From Clostridium sp. (GTDB taxonomy: Bacteria; Bacillota; Clostridia; Clostridiales; Clostridiaceae): a DNA stretch of 52,764 nucleotides. Position numbers and translations under genes: made by a program. Location of the stretch: the NCBI RefSeq assembly GCF_016650035.1, contig NZ_JAENWM010000017.1:1-52764 (forward strand), read 5' to 3'. Of this stretch, positions 36,552 to 46,371 are shown piece after piece; position 1 is the stretch's first letter; the number at the start of each line of letters is the position of its first letter. Under the pieces are notes generated by a model. It did no database searches. It saw only the letters and a program-made list of their open reading frames with translations, and had not been told where the DNA came from.

Positions 36552-37292
36552 TTAATTTACCCTTTCTAAATGTATATCTTTAAAGTTACTTTCCTGAATT
36601 ACTATTACACCACTAATTTTGATCAGCTCAAGTAGAGCTAAAAAGGTAACAATAGCCTCTAATTTTGATGAATATCCAATAATTAAATTTGTGAAATGAA
36701 TTTTCCCAAAGAAAATAACCTTTTCTTTAAGTTCTTCCATTTTATCTTCTATTTTATATTCCTCCATTTTAATTTTTTTATTTATAATATTATCAGTATT
36801 CATTTTATTTATATAGTTTAACATTAAATTATTATACAAATCGTATAAATTCAGCATTGTAATATTTTTTAAAAAATCCGGTTCCACAATGTTATAGGTA
36901 TCTTCTATTATTATTTCAGGTTTTTTACTAAACATTATACCTGCATCCTGTTCCATGATCTTTAGATTTTGAGCTATGAGTTTATATTTTCTATACTCTA
37001 TTAATTTATTTAATAAATCCATCTCTATATCATTTTCTTCCTCTTTACTAACCTCATCTTTATTTTTGGGCAACAAATATTTTGATTTAATTTCAATTAA
37101 TGTTGCAGCTATAACAATAAATTCTGATGTTACCTCTAAATCCATTTCCGCAATACTTTTTAGGTAATCTAAATATTGATTTGTAATTTCAAAGATATTA
37201 ATATCATAGATATTCATCTCATTTTTTTTAATAAGATGTAATAACAAGTCAAATGGGCCTTCAAAATTAGTTATTTTTATACTTAATGGCAT
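36552..37292 (-). CDS. scpA: Segregation and condensation protein A (kleisin)
   Basis: The kleisin subunit that bridges the Smc heads. The N-terminal FEGPFDLLLHLIKKNEM signature is present, followed by ITNQYLDYL and a long helical middle; the C-terminal winged helix includes FLALLELIKISGV. The ATG at 37292 follows AGGAGAG at 7 nt; the GTG at 37298 is too close to it. It has 246 aa and forms a tight pair with scpB. Confidence 0.95.
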   Translation of the reverse strand: MPLSIKITNFEGPFDLLLHLIKKNEMNIYDINIFEITNQYLDYLKSIAEMDLEVTSEFIVIAATLIEIKSKYLLPKNKDEVSKEEENDIEMDLLNKLIEYRKYKLIAQNLKIMEQDAGIMFSKKPEIIIEDTYNIVEPDFLKNITMLNLYDLYNNLMLNYINKMNTDNIINKKIKMEEYKIEDKMEELKEKVIFFGKIHFTNLIIGYSSKLEAIVTFLALLELIKISGVIVIQESNFKDIHLERVN

Positions 37293-37434
37293 GTACACTC
37301 TCTCCTAATAAAAATTTAATTGTAAAGAAATTACAAATTCGCTTTAATTTCTTTACTGCAAGTTATCCTAATTATAATGCATCTTTTGGAAAATAACTAG
37401 TGAGTATAATTTAAAAATTAAAAATAGATTGCAC

Positions 37435-37490
37435 TATAAAAGATAAGCTTCTAAACAAATAATTAATTGTTTGGAAGCTTATCTTTTATA
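37435..37490 (-). terminator. Terminator after dacF
   Basis: Arms of 24 nt (37435-37458 and 37467-37490) pair with one mismatch, leaving T-rich sequence on the minus strand. It lies 25 nt past the dacF stop. Confidence 0.85.
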
Positions 37491-37514
37491 TTAATGCCAT
37501 ACAATAGTCGTAGT

Positions 37515-38696
37515 TTAAATTGCCTTATCAAATAAGTCTATTAAATTATTCTTAATATTATCCCATACTCCAGATTTTTTAATGTCCCTGTCGCTGTATA
37601 TAACAACCTTACCAGATAATTTACTATCAACGTATATTTCACAAAATCCAATTGGACTATCCTTCTTATACTCTTTTAATTCTTTATCTATAATAAACTT
37701 CTTAGTAACTTCATTTTTGTTACCTCTTTCAAGTGTTATGTTAAAATCTTCTTTTGCTTTTGCTATTAGGAACTTGTCACCTTTTTTATTTAGTGGTATT
37801 TTTTCTAATTCTTCATTTTTGGTTATTATTTTTTTAGTTTCAAACTTAGAAAACCCAAAATTCATTAGCATACTAGCATCACTATTTCTTATTTTATAAG
37901 TTGGTGCGCCCATAATTATTGCAAGCATTCTTACATTGGACCGAACTGCAGTTGCAGATATACAGTATTTTGCCTCATTTGTAAATCCTGTTTTAAGTCC
38001 GTCACATCCGTCAAAAAATCTAACTAGCTTATTATGATTAACAAGACCAATTGGAGTTTTTCTTCCCTCTGAAATAGTTTCCATATAAGTTCCTGAATAT
38101 TTTAATATTTTAGGATGTTTCAAAAGTTCTCTAGACATAATTGAGATGTCATAGGCAGAGGTGAAATGTCCTTCTGCACTTAGCCCAGTACAATTTTTAA
38201 AAGCAGTATCTTTCATATTAAGGCTTTGTGCTTTTGCATTCATCATTGATACAAAACCACCTTCACTTCCACCTAGATACTCTGCCATAGCTACAGCAGC
38301 ATCATTGCCAGATGCAATGGCAATTCCTTTTAAAATTTCTTCTACAGTTCTAATCTCCCCTGTATCCAGGATCATGCTGCTTCCACCCATTTTTTTAGAA
38401 TTTTCACTTATAGTTATTTTGTCTTGTAATTTAACCTTACCACTATCTATTGCCTCCATTGCTAATAACATAACCATTATTTTAGTTACTGACGCAGGTG
38501 CAAACTTTTCATGAGCATTTTTTTCGTAGATTATTTTGCCACTAGATGGCTCCATTAACAAAGCCGACTTCGCCTCCACTACAATTCCTTTATTATCCTT
38601 ATTTTCTTCTACTGCCAAAACTGACAAAGTTAAAATCTGAGCAGTAACAATTAATGATAAAATCAAACATAATGCAATTTTAATGTTTTTCTTCAT
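37515..38696 (-). CDS. dacF: D-alanyl-D-alanine carboxypeptidase DacF
   Basis: A PBP5-type DD-carboxypeptidase in the dacF position near spoIIM/spo0A; B. subtilis DacF sets spore cortex cross-linking from the forespore. A signal peptide (IKIALCLILSLIVTAQ) precedes STxK as SVTK (APASVTKIMVML), SGN (IASGNDAAVAM) and KTG (GLKTGFTNEAKY). It has 393 aa, with a beta-rich C-terminal domain and an amphipathic tail. The ATG at 38696 with GAGGAGG is used in place of the one at 38711, which lies at the ribosome binding site. Confidence 0.92.
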   Translation of the reverse strand: MKKNIKIALCLILSLIVTAQILTLSVLAVEENKDNKGIVVEAKSALLMEPSSGKIIYEKNAHEKFAPASVTKIMVMLLAMEAIDSGKVKLQDKITISENSKKMGGSSMILDTGEIRTVEEILKGIAIASGNDAAVAMAEYLGGSEGGFVSMMNAKAQSLNMKDTAFKNCTGLSAEGHFTSAYDISIMSRELLKHPKILKYSGTYMETISEGRKTPIGLVNHNKLVRFFDGCDGLKTGFTNEAKYCISATAVRSNVRMLAIIMGAPTYKIRNSDASMLMNFGFSKFETKKIITKNEELEKIPLNKKGDKFLIAKAKEDFNITLERGNKNEVTKKFIIDKELKEYKKDSPIGFCEIYVDSKLSGKVVIYSDRDIKKSGVWDNIKNNLIDLFDKAI

Positions 38697-38846
38697 ATGG
38701 ATCCTCCTCATATTACATTCTTGTATCGTTCAAAGTAGACAAGATTTACAAAAGTTTGCCTACTTGCTTCAAATTCATAACATTATTTTTACCCAATTGC
38801 CATAATATTATAACTATATTTTTCAAAATTAAAAATAATAATATAT

Positions 38847-38883
38847 AAAACTCCGCTTTCATAATTAATGAAAGCGGAGTTTT
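38847..38883 (-). terminator. Terminator after the spoIIM unit
   Basis: 16-bp perfect stem (AAAACTCCGCTTTCAT and its complement) with a 5-nt loop, flanked by T on the minus strand. It ends the spoIIM-small gene transcript before dacF. Confidence 0.9.
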
Positions 38884-38896
38884 ATTTTAAAGCTAT

Positions 38897-39124
38897 TTAG
38901 ACTCTGAAAAACAAGTAAAATTTAAGAATATAATTGTAAACTAGTTTATAATTTAAATCTACTAACTTGTAAACAGCAATACTATTTTTATAGATTTCTG
39001 TATTATTTATTAAATTATGAAGCAAGAAATCTACAGCTTTAGGCATTAAAATCCCCATTGCCAGTAAAATTATAAAACATTTTACTGTTAAAATCGTAAA
39101 ATTCCATAACTCTTTATATTTCAT
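38897..39124 (-). CDS. Small membrane protein downstream of spoIIM
   Basis: A 75-aa protein with one clear membrane helix (CFIILLAMGILMPKAVDF) and an aromatic C-terminus with many Tyr/Asn/Lys. It overlaps the spoIIM stop by 4 nt, so the pair is translated together. No family recognised. Overlap with spoIIM suggests a sporulation membrane role, but that is inference. Confidence 0.7.
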   Translation of the reverse strand: MKYKELWNFTILTVKCFIILLAMGILMPKAVDFLLHNLINNTEIYKNSIAVYKLVDLNYKLVYNYILKFYLFFRV

Positions 39125-39771
39125 AGTATTATACTTCCTAAACTATTAATAAGCTTTTTAACAAAATATGGAGCGATATAGGACTCTATAATTATCCCTA
39201 TAAATAATAATATTATTATCAAAATAAATATAACACTATAATATATAATTTTGCTAGATATACTACTTGTCCATTGTTTACTAAATTTATTCTTAACTAG
39301 CATTATAGAAAATTCCATTGATACTACCGATGCAAAAATAATACAGGGTATATAGATCAAATTTTGAGGCAGTACCCCAAGGATTGCAATTCCAATACCA
39401 TTTTTTGAAATCCCGTTAATCATAAAGCTAAATGTAAATCCAACGGTAAATCCTTTCAATACATCGATTATTAATATTACTGGTAATCCTACAATAGTTA
39501 AACCTAAAAACCAAAGAAAAATAATCACAGGCAGATTATTTTTAATTGATTGTATAAATATTAATTTATAACTAATCCCCCCTGTATTAGAAGGATTGGT
39601 AAAATTAGTCAAATAATTCAATAAATCATTTCGTTCATAATCTCCCATGTATTTCACACTATAAATTCCTAAAATTATACCTGTAAGCACACAAAGAATA
39701 CTTATCATATACAACCAAAAATTTTGTTGTATATGTTTGTTTATATTGCTTAATAAAGTATTAGATGACAT
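39121..39771 (-). CDS. spoIIM: Stage II sporulation protein M
   Basis: SpoIIM belongs to the SpoIID-SpoIIM-SpoIIP complex that thins septal peptidoglycan and drives engulfment. The 216-aa protein has about five membrane helices, the family-type NNLPVIIFLWFLGLTIVG-like region, GFTVGFTFSFM and a conserved GVLPQNLIYIP. GGGGGA precedes the ATG. It lies between spo0A and dacF, the usual clostridial site. Confidence 0.92.
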   Translation of the reverse strand: MSSNTLLSNINKHIQQNFWLYMISILCVLTGIILGIYSVKYMGDYERNDLLNYLTNFTNPSNTGGISYKLIFIQSIKNNLPVIIFLWFLGLTIVGLPVILIIDVLKGFTVGFTFSFMINGISKNGIGIAILGVLPQNLIYIPCIIFASVVSMEFSIMLVKNKFSKQWTSSISSKIIYYSVIFILIIILLFIGIIIESYIAPYFVKKLINSLGSIIL

Positions 39772-39882
39772 AATTTTTTCCCCCTTTGTTAATAACGTTA
39801 CTTTTATTAATAACTTTATTCATATTTATGATAGCAAAGAGGTTTATATGCATAGTTGTTTTAACATTAGTTTATAAATAAT

Positions 39883-39912
39883 ATAACCTATGCGCATAAG
39901 CGCATAGGTTAT
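39883..39912 (-). terminator. Terminator of spo0A
   Basis: 13-bp perfect stem ATAACCTATGCGC / complement with an ATAA loop, then T-rich sequence. It lies 10 nt after the spo0A stop. Confidence 0.88.
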
Positions 39913-39922
39913 ATTATTTTGA

Positions 39923-40738
39923 TTAACTAACTCTATTTTGAAGTCTTAACTTATCGGCAACCATAGCTATAAACTCGCTATTAGTTGGTTTACCTTTAGC
40001 ATTGTGTATGGTGTAACCAAATATTTTATTTATAGTTTCAACTTGACCACGTCCCCATGCTACTTCTATAGCATGCCTTATTGCTCTTTCAACTCTGCTT
40101 GCAGTTGTATTAAATTTCTTAGCAATAGATGGATATAATTCCTTTGTTACCGCAGATAATAATTCAATATCATTTACTACCATAGTAATTGCTTCCCTTA
40201 GATACATATATCCCTTAATATGGGCTGGAACACCAATTTCATGAATAATACTTGTAATCTCAGCTTCTAAGTCCATTGGTCCACTACGATTACTTTTTCT
40301 AGGTTCATTTTCATCAACATAAGAAATGGATTTTTTACTGCTATCACCAGATATGGTGTTATTAAACATTTGTCTAATTCGTTTTGTGAAAACATCCATG
40401 TCAAAAGGTTTTACTACATAATAATCTGCTCCCAAACTAATAGCTCTTTGAGTTATTTTATCTTGACCTACAGCAGATAATACTATTATTTTAGGTATTG
40501 GGTCAATATCCATGCTACCCAATCTTTCAAGCACACCAAGACCATCTAAATGAGGCATTATTATATCTAATACCACCAAATCCGGCTTTCTCTCTTTTAT
40601 TAACTTAAGAGCCTCTATTCCATCTTTTGCAATACCTGTAACCATAATATCTCTTTGGCTTAATAAATAATCATTTAAAATATTACAGAATTCTTTATTA
40701 TCGTCTGCAATAAGTACGCTAATTCTAGATTCTTCCAT
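39923..40738 (-). CDS. spo0A: Sporulation master response regulator Spo0A
   Basis: The phosphorylated regulator that starts sporulation. The N-terminal receiver has the acidic pocket (IADDN) and the phosphoacceptor Asp in [12 protein letters not shown], then VKPFD. The C-terminal DNA-binding domain has the strongly conserved [19 protein letters not shown] recognition region. ATG at 40738 has GAGGGGG 9 nt upstream; the longer frame from 40771 adds residues before MEESR that the family lacks. It has 271 aa. Adjacent to spoIVB as in B. subtilis, with a sigma-H/0A-box promoter upstream. Confidence 0.97.
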   Translation of the reverse strand: MEESRISVLIADDNKEFCNILNDYLLSQRDIMVTGIAKDGIEALKLIKERKPDLVVLDIIMPHLDGLGVLERLGSMDIDPIPKIIVLSAVGQDKITQRAISLGADYYVVKPFDMDVFTKRIRQMFNNTISGDSSKKSISYVDENEPRKSNRSGPMDLEAEITSIIHEIGVPAHIKGYMYLREAITMVVNDIELLSAVTKELYPSIAKKFNTTASRVERAIRHAIEVAWGRGQVETINKIFGYTIHNAKGKPTNSEFIAMVADKLRLQNRVS

Positions 40739-40788
40739 ATTATAAATCCCCCTCACAAATAAATTTACCAATTACTAACAAATTATTA

Positions 40789-40815
40789 ATTCGACAAAAG
40801 AAATTCAATTCCTTC
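40789..40815 (-). promoter_or_regulatory. Sigma-H-like promoter overlapping a 0A box upstream of spo0A
   Basis: On the minus strand GAAGGAATT (40807-40815) fits the sigma-H -35 consensus RWAGGANNT, and CGAAT (40789-40793) fits the -10, spaced 13 nt. The 0A box TGTCGAA (40790-40796) overlaps the -10. It lies about 50 nt from the start codon, fitting sigma-H transcription with Spo0A autoregulation. Confidence 0.62.
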
Positions 40816-40869
40816 TTTTTATTAAAAAAATTACAAATAAGTGATTATTTAGTATTATTTGCAAAATAA

Positions 40870-40890
40870 AAGATAGCAATTGCTATCCTT
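40870..40890 (-). terminator. Weak terminator after spoIVB
   Basis: Palindrome GATAGCAATTGCTATC (40872-40887) followed by T-rich sequence on the minus strand, about 45 nt past the spoIVB stop. The stem is short. Confidence 0.5.
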
Positions 40891-40934
40891 TAACCCACAA
40901 TTCTATTTTACCCTTTTTTTTAAAATAATGCTAG

Positions 40935-42134
40935 TTATTCCGATAAAATATCCGCATCTTTTAACATCCACTCTATATATATCCCATAACCTATATCAGG
41001 TTTGTTAATTAGTACATGGGTAACAGCACCAATTATTTTATTATTTTGTATTATTGGACTACCACTCATACCTTGAACTATACCTCCAGTTTTGTCTAAA
41101 AGTCTTGAATCTGTGATTTTAATAATCATACTTTTAGATCCTGATGTATCTTGATTTAATAATTTTTGAATTTCTATATCAAATAATTCTGGTTCGTTTC
41201 CATTTATGGTTGTTATAATTTGAGCTTTTCCTTCTTTAATCTCATTCTTTAACCCTATTTTCATAGGCTTATTGAATTTATTATTTATAAGACTTTTATT
41301 TCCATTGCCGAATATACCACATTCTGTATTTTTCATTATTTGTCCTTTAATCTTATCTTCATCTACAAAAAGGCCTCTTAATTCTCCTGGATTTCCTTTT
41401 GTTCCTTTTTTTATCGAAACAATATTAGACGATATAATTACACCATTGTTAACATTAAGTATAGTACCAGTATCTGTATCTGTTATTGGATGTCCTAAAG
41501 CTGCAAACTTTTTAGTCTTATCATCATAAAAAGTTAATGTACCCACTCCAGCCGTTGAATCTCTTACCCAAAGTCCGATTTTTTGCTTCCCATCATTAGA
41601 ATCTGTAACTGGTTTAACTTTCACTTCAAAATGATCTGTATTATTTTTTCTCAGTATTTTAAGAGTAAGCTCTGAATTTTTTTCTCTATTTACAAATCTA
41701 GTTACTTCTTCAGCACTATTTATTTCAATATCATTTATTTTTATTATGCTATCTCCTATTTGTATACCTGCACTTGCAGCAGGGCTTTGTATTTTACCTT
41801 TAACCCCCTCAATATCAGATAATGCTACTACTAAAACACCCTTTGTATTGAGTTTAACACCTATAGGTGCTCCTCCTGGATAAATCATTATTTCTTTACT
41901 ATCTTTTAGAGGGATTGAATTAACTCCTGTAAATTCTTTCAAATTCACTTCTACATCACTATCTCTTTGGTTTAAATTCGAGCTAATACAATTATTGTAA
42001 TTAGCTTGTTTTATTTTAATGATTTGACTTGAATATATAGCAAAAGCTTTACTAGGACTTTTAAATAAAGTACCAAAAGAGATAATTAATAGTGGTGCAA
42101 TAATCCAGCATATTCTATTTGGTCTTTTTTTCAT
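40935..42134 (-). CDS. spoIVB: SpoIVB peptidase (S55 family)
   Basis: The forespore serine peptidase that signals activation of pro-sigma-K processing through SpoIVFA. A signal/membrane helix near the N-terminus (ICWIIAPLLIISFGTLF) is followed by a PDZ domain (about residues 115-190, with SPAASAGIQIGDSI and INDIEI) and the S55 peptidase part: AALGHPITD with the catalytic His and VQGMSGSPI with the catalytic Ser. It has 399 aa. It lies between recN and spo0A, the B. subtilis order. Confidence 0.95.
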   Translation of the reverse strand: MKKRPNRICWIIAPLLIISFGTLFKSPSKAFAIYSSQIIKIKQANYNNCISSNLNQRDSDVEVNLKEFTGVNSIPLKDSKEIMIYPGGAPIGVKLNTKGVLVVALSDIEGVKGKIQSPAASAGIQIGDSIIKINDIEINSAEEVTRFVNREKNSELTLKILRKNNTDHFEVKVKPVTDSNDGKQKIGLWVRDSTAGVGTLTFYDDKTKKFAALGHPITDTDTGTILNVNNGVIISSNIVSIKKGTKGNPGELRGLFVDEDKIKGQIMKNTECGIFGNGNKSLINNKFNKPMKIGLKNEIKEGKAQIITTINGNEPELFDIEIQKLLNQDTSGSKSMIIKITDSRLLDKTGGIVQGMSGSPIIQNNKIIGAVTHVLINKPDIGYGIYIEWMLKDADILSE

Positions 42135-42374
42135 AAGCTTTAGCTCCTTTCCCGGTATAATTATGCTTTTAAGTTACCCTCAATCTACCTACATTATGCT
42201 ATAATATTAATGCAATAATAGTCAAAGAAATAAATTATAAACTAATTTATGATAAATTAAAAAAATTTCTCTTTATTTGAATTATTTTCACCTTTTCTAT
42301 AAATCTAACAATTAAAAACTTATATGTATCTATATTATAAAAATAATATCCATCTTCAATATCCACAAAATAAA

Positions 42375-42402
42375 TAAAAAAAAGCCATACATATATACGA
42401 CT
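42375..42402 (-). terminator. Terminator after recN
   Basis: An 8-bp stem with several G-U pairs (AGTCGTAT / GTATGGCT on the minus strand) leads into eight T. The rest of the 42135-42459 gap is AT-rich; it must hold the spoIVB promoter, but I cannot point to it with confidence. Confidence 0.6.
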
Positions 42403-42459
42403 TTATTTTTCCCTATAAAACATATTTTTATTACTAATTATTTTAAATAATAACAACAT

Positions 42460-44148
42460 CTATTTTTTCTTTTGTTTGTTAGCCATATTTATCATTTCTT
42501 TAGAATTCTCAAGTGTTAACTTAGTAACCTCAGTTCCACCTATCATTCTAGCTATTTCTTGCTGTTTTTCACTATCACTCATCTTTATAATATTCGTAAA
42601 TGTTTTATCATTTATAACATTTTTAGATATTAAATAATTTGTATCTGCCATACTAGCTATTTGTGGCAAATGTGTAACACAAAAAATTTGATGACTTAAT
42701 GATATTAAATACATTTTTTCTGCGACACACTGTGCAATTCTACCACTAATACCTGTATCAATCTCATCAAATATAACAGTAGGTATTTCATCCTTATCAA
42801 CGAATACAGTCTTTAAAGCAAGCATGATTCTAGATAATTCTCCTCCTGACACAATATCTTCTAATGGGTTTAATGGTTCACCTGGATTAGTTGATATACA
42901 AAATTGAACTTTGTCACAACCATTCTCATAAAATTCATCTTCTAATTTTACTTCTATATAAAATTTACTTTTTTCAAGACCGATATAGTTTAATTCATCT
43001 TTTATTTTGTCCCCAAGTTCTTTTGCTATACTACCTCTAATTTTATGGATTTTATCACCAATAATCTTCATTTCACACTCTAGTTCTAATTTTTCTTTTT
43101 TTAGAAGCAAAATTATTTCAGTACTATTAATTAATTCTTCACACTCTAATTCTATTTTTTCTTTATATTTAAATATTTCTTGTATAGTAGTTCCATACTT
43201 TTTTTTACAAGTATTAATTAGCTGTATTCTACTATTGGTATATTCTAATTCACTTTCATCATAATAAATTGTTTCTTTTAAGTCTCGGAGGTCTGTAATG
43301 TTTTCCTCAATATTATAGTAACTTTCTTCTATTGAATCAGTAATTGTTTTTATTTTTTCCATATGATTTTCTATAGTTCTTAGTTCTTTGATAGCAATAG
43401 CCAAGCTGTCAAAAACCGAATTTTTTTCTTCATCACTAGTGTATAAAACACTATAGCTTTTTGATAAATGTTTTTCCAGTTTTTCTGAATTAGTAATTAT
43501 TGCACACTTTTCTAGGAGTTCCTTGTCTTCATCAATTTTAAGATTAGCTGTCTTAATTTCTTCTAATTGATAATTTAAAAAATCAATTCTTTTTTCACGT
43601 TCTCCTTCATTTCCTTCTAGTTTGTTAATTTTATTCTTTATAGTTGTCATTCTTATATATTTTTCATTATATGATATTATAATTTTATTAATTTTATCAG
43701 AGCCAAAAGAATCCAGATAAGATATGTGATTAGCTTTATCTAATAAATTATAATTATCGCGTTGACCATGGATATCCAGTAATGTCTTACTAATATATTT
43801 AACCTTTGAAAGTAACAATGATTTCCCATTAATTTTAGCGATGCTTTTTCCAGATTGAAAGGTTTCACGACTTATAAATATCGTGTCCTCATAATCAATT
43901 TCCATTTCATCAAAAACATTTTGATTGTGTTTAGTATCCAATGAGAATATTGCCTCAACATAAGTTTTGTTTTCCCCTGTCCTAATTAAGTTCTTGTTGA
44001 ATTTTCCGCCTAATACATAATTTATAGCATCAATTAAAATTGATTTACCAGCCCCTGTTTCGCCAGAAAGCACATTAAATCCTTGTTCAAAATTAATACT
44101 TAGCTTTTCAATTAGGGCAAAATTCATAATATTTAATTGTAGGAGCAT
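42460..44148 (-). CDS. recN: DNA repair protein RecN
   Basis: An SMC-like ATPase that acts early at double-strand breaks. Walker A GETGAGKSILIDAI is near residue 30, long coiled-coil arms fill the middle, and the C-terminal half has the ABC signature LSGGELSRIMLALK and Walker B VIFDEIDTGISG, then VTHLPQIA. It has 562 aa. It starts about 10 nt after the argR stop. Confidence 0.96.
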   Translation of the reverse strand: MLLQLNIMNFALIEKLSINFEQGFNVLSGETGAGKSILIDAINYVLGGKFNKNLIRTGENKTYVEAIFSLDTKHNQNVFDEMEIDYEDTIFISRETFQSGKSIAKINGKSLLLSKVKYISKTLLDIHGQRDNYNLLDKANHISYLDSFGSDKINKIIISYNEKYIRMTTIKNKINKLEGNEGEREKRIDFLNYQLEEIKTANLKIDEDKELLEKCAIITNSEKLEKHLSKSYSVLYTSDEEKNSVFDSLAIAIKELRTIENHMEKIKTITDSIEESYYNIEENITDLRDLKETIYYDESELEYTNSRIQLINTCKKKYGTTIQEIFKYKEKIELECEELINSTEIILLLKKEKLELECEMKIIGDKIHKIRGSIAKELGDKIKDELNYIGLEKSKFYIEVKLEDEFYENGCDKVQFCISTNPGEPLNPLEDIVSGGELSRIMLALKTVFVDKDEIPTVIFDEIDTGISGRIAQCVAEKMYLISLSHQIFCVTHLPQIASMADTNYLISKNVINDKTFTNIIKMSDSEKQQEIARMIGGTEVTKLTLENSKEMINMANKQKKK

Positions 44149-44159
44149 ACCAATACCTC

Positions 44160-44612
44160 CTAATCTGTTATCATTTTTTTGATCTTTTGAAGTAATTCGT
44201 CTTTATCTTCTTCTGTTCTAACTAAAATAAAAATAGTATTATCACCTGCTATAGTTCCTACAATACCATTGAATTTTAGTGTATCTAAAGCTTCGGCAGC
44301 AGCTGATGCAGCTCCTGATATAGTTTTTATAATTACAAATTTATCTACGTAATCAACACAAACAACTGTTTGAGAAAAAATATTAACTAATTTATTTGAT
44401 AAAAAAGTATCAGTTGGAGAAATAGTAGCATACTTATGAGTTCCATGTGAATTCATTACCTTAATTAATTTAAGTTCCTTTATATCCCTAGATACTGTTG
44501 CTTGAGTAATATTGAATCCACTTATTTTTAAACTTTCTGCTAATTGTTCTTGAGTCTCAATATCTTTAGCCTGAATTATTTCAATTATTTTAGCTTGCCG
44601 CGCAATTTTCAT
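44160..44612 (-). CDS. argR: Arginine repressor ArgR/AhrC
   Basis: A hexameric arginine-responsive regulator. The N-terminal winged helix includes IETQEQLAESL and the recognition stretch ITQATVSRDIKELKLIK; the C-terminal domain has GAASAAAEALD and the arginine-binding GTIAGDNTIFI. I start at the ATG 44612, after GGAG at 6 nt; a longer frame runs into nadK. It has 150 aa. It is directly after nadK, as in other Firmicutes. Confidence 0.95.
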   Translation of the reverse strand: MKIARQAKIIEIIQAKDIETQEQLAESLKISGFNITQATVSRDIKELKLIKVMNSHGTHKYATISPTDTFLSNKLVNIFSQTVVCVDYVDKFVIIKTISGAASAAAEALDTLKFNGIVGTIAGDNTIFILVRTEEDKDELLQKIKKMITD

Positions 44613-44613
44613 T

Positions 44614-45462
44614 TTATTCTCCTTCACAATCTATAGCTCTAGAAATTATTTTTTTCCTTAATATATGATAATAATCATAATCATTAAATTTAACTAATCT
44701 ACATTTTTTATCTGAAACACTTACTACTATTTGCTCATAAGTGTTTAACTTTATTGCACGTTGTCCATCTAATGTCAAAAATATGCTTTCATTTTCACTT
44801 TTTATACTTACGGATATTTTACTTTTACCATCAAGTACTATAGTTCTCATAGATAATGATAATGGACAAATTGGTGTTAATGCTATAACATCTAGATTAG
44901 GATAAATAATAGGTCCACCTGCTGATAGGGAATATGCTGTAGACCCTGTGGGAGTAGATATTATAAGTCCGTCCCCTGTAAAATCCGTATAAAATTTATT
45001 ATCTATATGTATTTCATACTTAACAACTCTGGCTAGTGTTCCTTTTGATACAACTATATCATTTAAAGCAACATATTCTTTAGTGTCCCCTCGATGAGGA
45101 AATGTGCAATTAAGCATCATTCTGTCTTCTACGTAATAATCATCTTCAAAAAAATTTTTCATTGCACTTTCAAATTCTATTAACTCCACACTAGAAAGAA
45201 AGCCTAAATTTCCTATATTCACTCCTAAAATTGGAATATTAAAATTATTTAGATTACGTGATGTCCCTATAATAGTTCCATCTCCACCTAAAGCAATAAT
45301 AATATCTAAATCCTTATATTTAATATTTTCAAGTCCAATTGAATCTTTAAATATAAATATATTAGTTTCATCAATATATTTCCGAATGACGTCGTTTACA
45401 TATTTAATTGTTTTTCCATCTTTATCTTTAGTGGTATTTATATTAATGCCAATTTTTTTCAT
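44614..45462 (-). CDS. nadK: NAD kinase
   Basis: Phosphorylates NAD to NADP. The GGDGTIIGTSR motif, the NLGFLSSV segment and GDGLIISTPTGSTAYSLSAGG are diagnostic. It has 282 aa. AAGGAGG precedes the ATG. It lies between tlyA and argR. Confidence 0.96.
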   Translation of the reverse strand: MKKIGININTTKDKDGKTIKYVNDVIRKYIDETNIFIFKDSIGLENIKYKDLDIIIALGGDGTIIGTSRNLNNFNIPILGVNIGNLGFLSSVELIEFESAMKNFFEDDYYVEDRMMLNCTFPHRGDTKEYVALNDIVVSKGTLARVVKYEIHIDNKFYTDFTGDGLIISTPTGSTAYSLSAGGPIIYPNLDVIALTPICPLSLSMRTIVLDGKSKISVSIKSENESIFLTLDGQRAIKLNTYEQIVVSVSDKKCRLVKFNDYDYYHILRKKIISRAIDCEGE

Positions 45463-45522
45463 ATTTCCTCCTTGCCATTCTCTATGTCAGATATCAACTA
45501 TAAATTATTACCTTCCTTACAC

Positions 45523-46335
45523 CTAATTTAAATTACTGTGAGCTTCACCAACTAGTAGCTTTATATCTTCCTCAATATAATTATGATTTTTATCTTTAGA
45601 TTTTGTAAAATAAATTAAGTATTCAATGTTTCCATTTGGTCCTTTTATAGATGAGTAATTAACATTAATAATACTTAAATCAAGAAATTTCAAATAATTT
45701 AAAACCCTAATTATTACCTCCACATGTTCACTTTGCTTTTTAACCACACCTTTTTTATTTACAACCCCTACCCCTACTTCAAATTGTGGCTTTAATAGTG
45801 CAACAGCACTACCATCGGCCTTTAATAAGTTTAGTAAATTCGGAATAACCTTTTGGAGGGATATAAATGACACATCTATACTTGCAAAGTCAGAGAGCTC
45901 ACCTATACTGCCTACACCTAAATATCTTATGTTGGTATTTTCCAGTGACACTACTCTCGTATCTCCTCGCAGCTTATCGTCTAACTGATTTGTTCCAACA
46001 TCTATAGAATATACCTTAGACGCTCCATAAAATAGCATGCAGTCGGTAAACCCACCTGTAGAAGCACCTATATCAAGGCAGATTTTATCCTTAAGGTCTA
46101 TGTTGAAGCTTTCTATAGCCTTTTCAAGCTTTAATCCACCTCTACTTACGTAAGGAAAATCTTCTCCTTTAAACTCGATATCACATGATAAATCCACTTT
46201 TTTTCCATATTTAGTAGTCATAATACCATCCACAAATATGTTTCCAGAAATTATATTTTCCTTTGCTCTTGCTCTAGAACATAGAATTCCCCTTTTAACT
46301 ACAAGTACATCTAATCTTTCTTTATTTTCTAACAT
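45523..46335 (-). CDS. tlyA: TlyA-family rRNA methyltransferase
   Basis: TlyA (YqxC) family: an N-terminal S4 RNA-binding domain (RLDVLVVKRGILCSRARAK) joined to an FtsJ-like methyltransferase domain with DIGASTGGFTDCML as the SAM site. Mycobacterial TlyA 2'-O-methylates 16S and 23S rRNA; in Firmicutes the target is inferred. It has 270 aa. It lies just after dxs. Confidence 0.93.
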   Translation of the reverse strand: MLENKERLDVLVVKRGILCSRARAKENIISGNIFVDGIMTTKYGKKVDLSCDIEFKGEDFPYVSRGGLKLEKAIESFNIDLKDKICLDIGASTGGFTDCMLFYGASKVYSIDVGTNQLDDKLRGDTRVVSLENTNIRYLGVGSIGELSDFASIDVSFISLQKVIPNLLNLLKADGSAVALLKPQFEVGVGVVNKKGVVKKQSEHVEVIIRVLNYLKFLDLSIINVNYSSIKGPNGNIEYLIYFTKSKDKNHNYIEEDIKLLVGEAHSNLN

Positions 46336-46371
46336 AAAAAACTCCTTAAAGATTCCACTAAAGTGGCTTTT

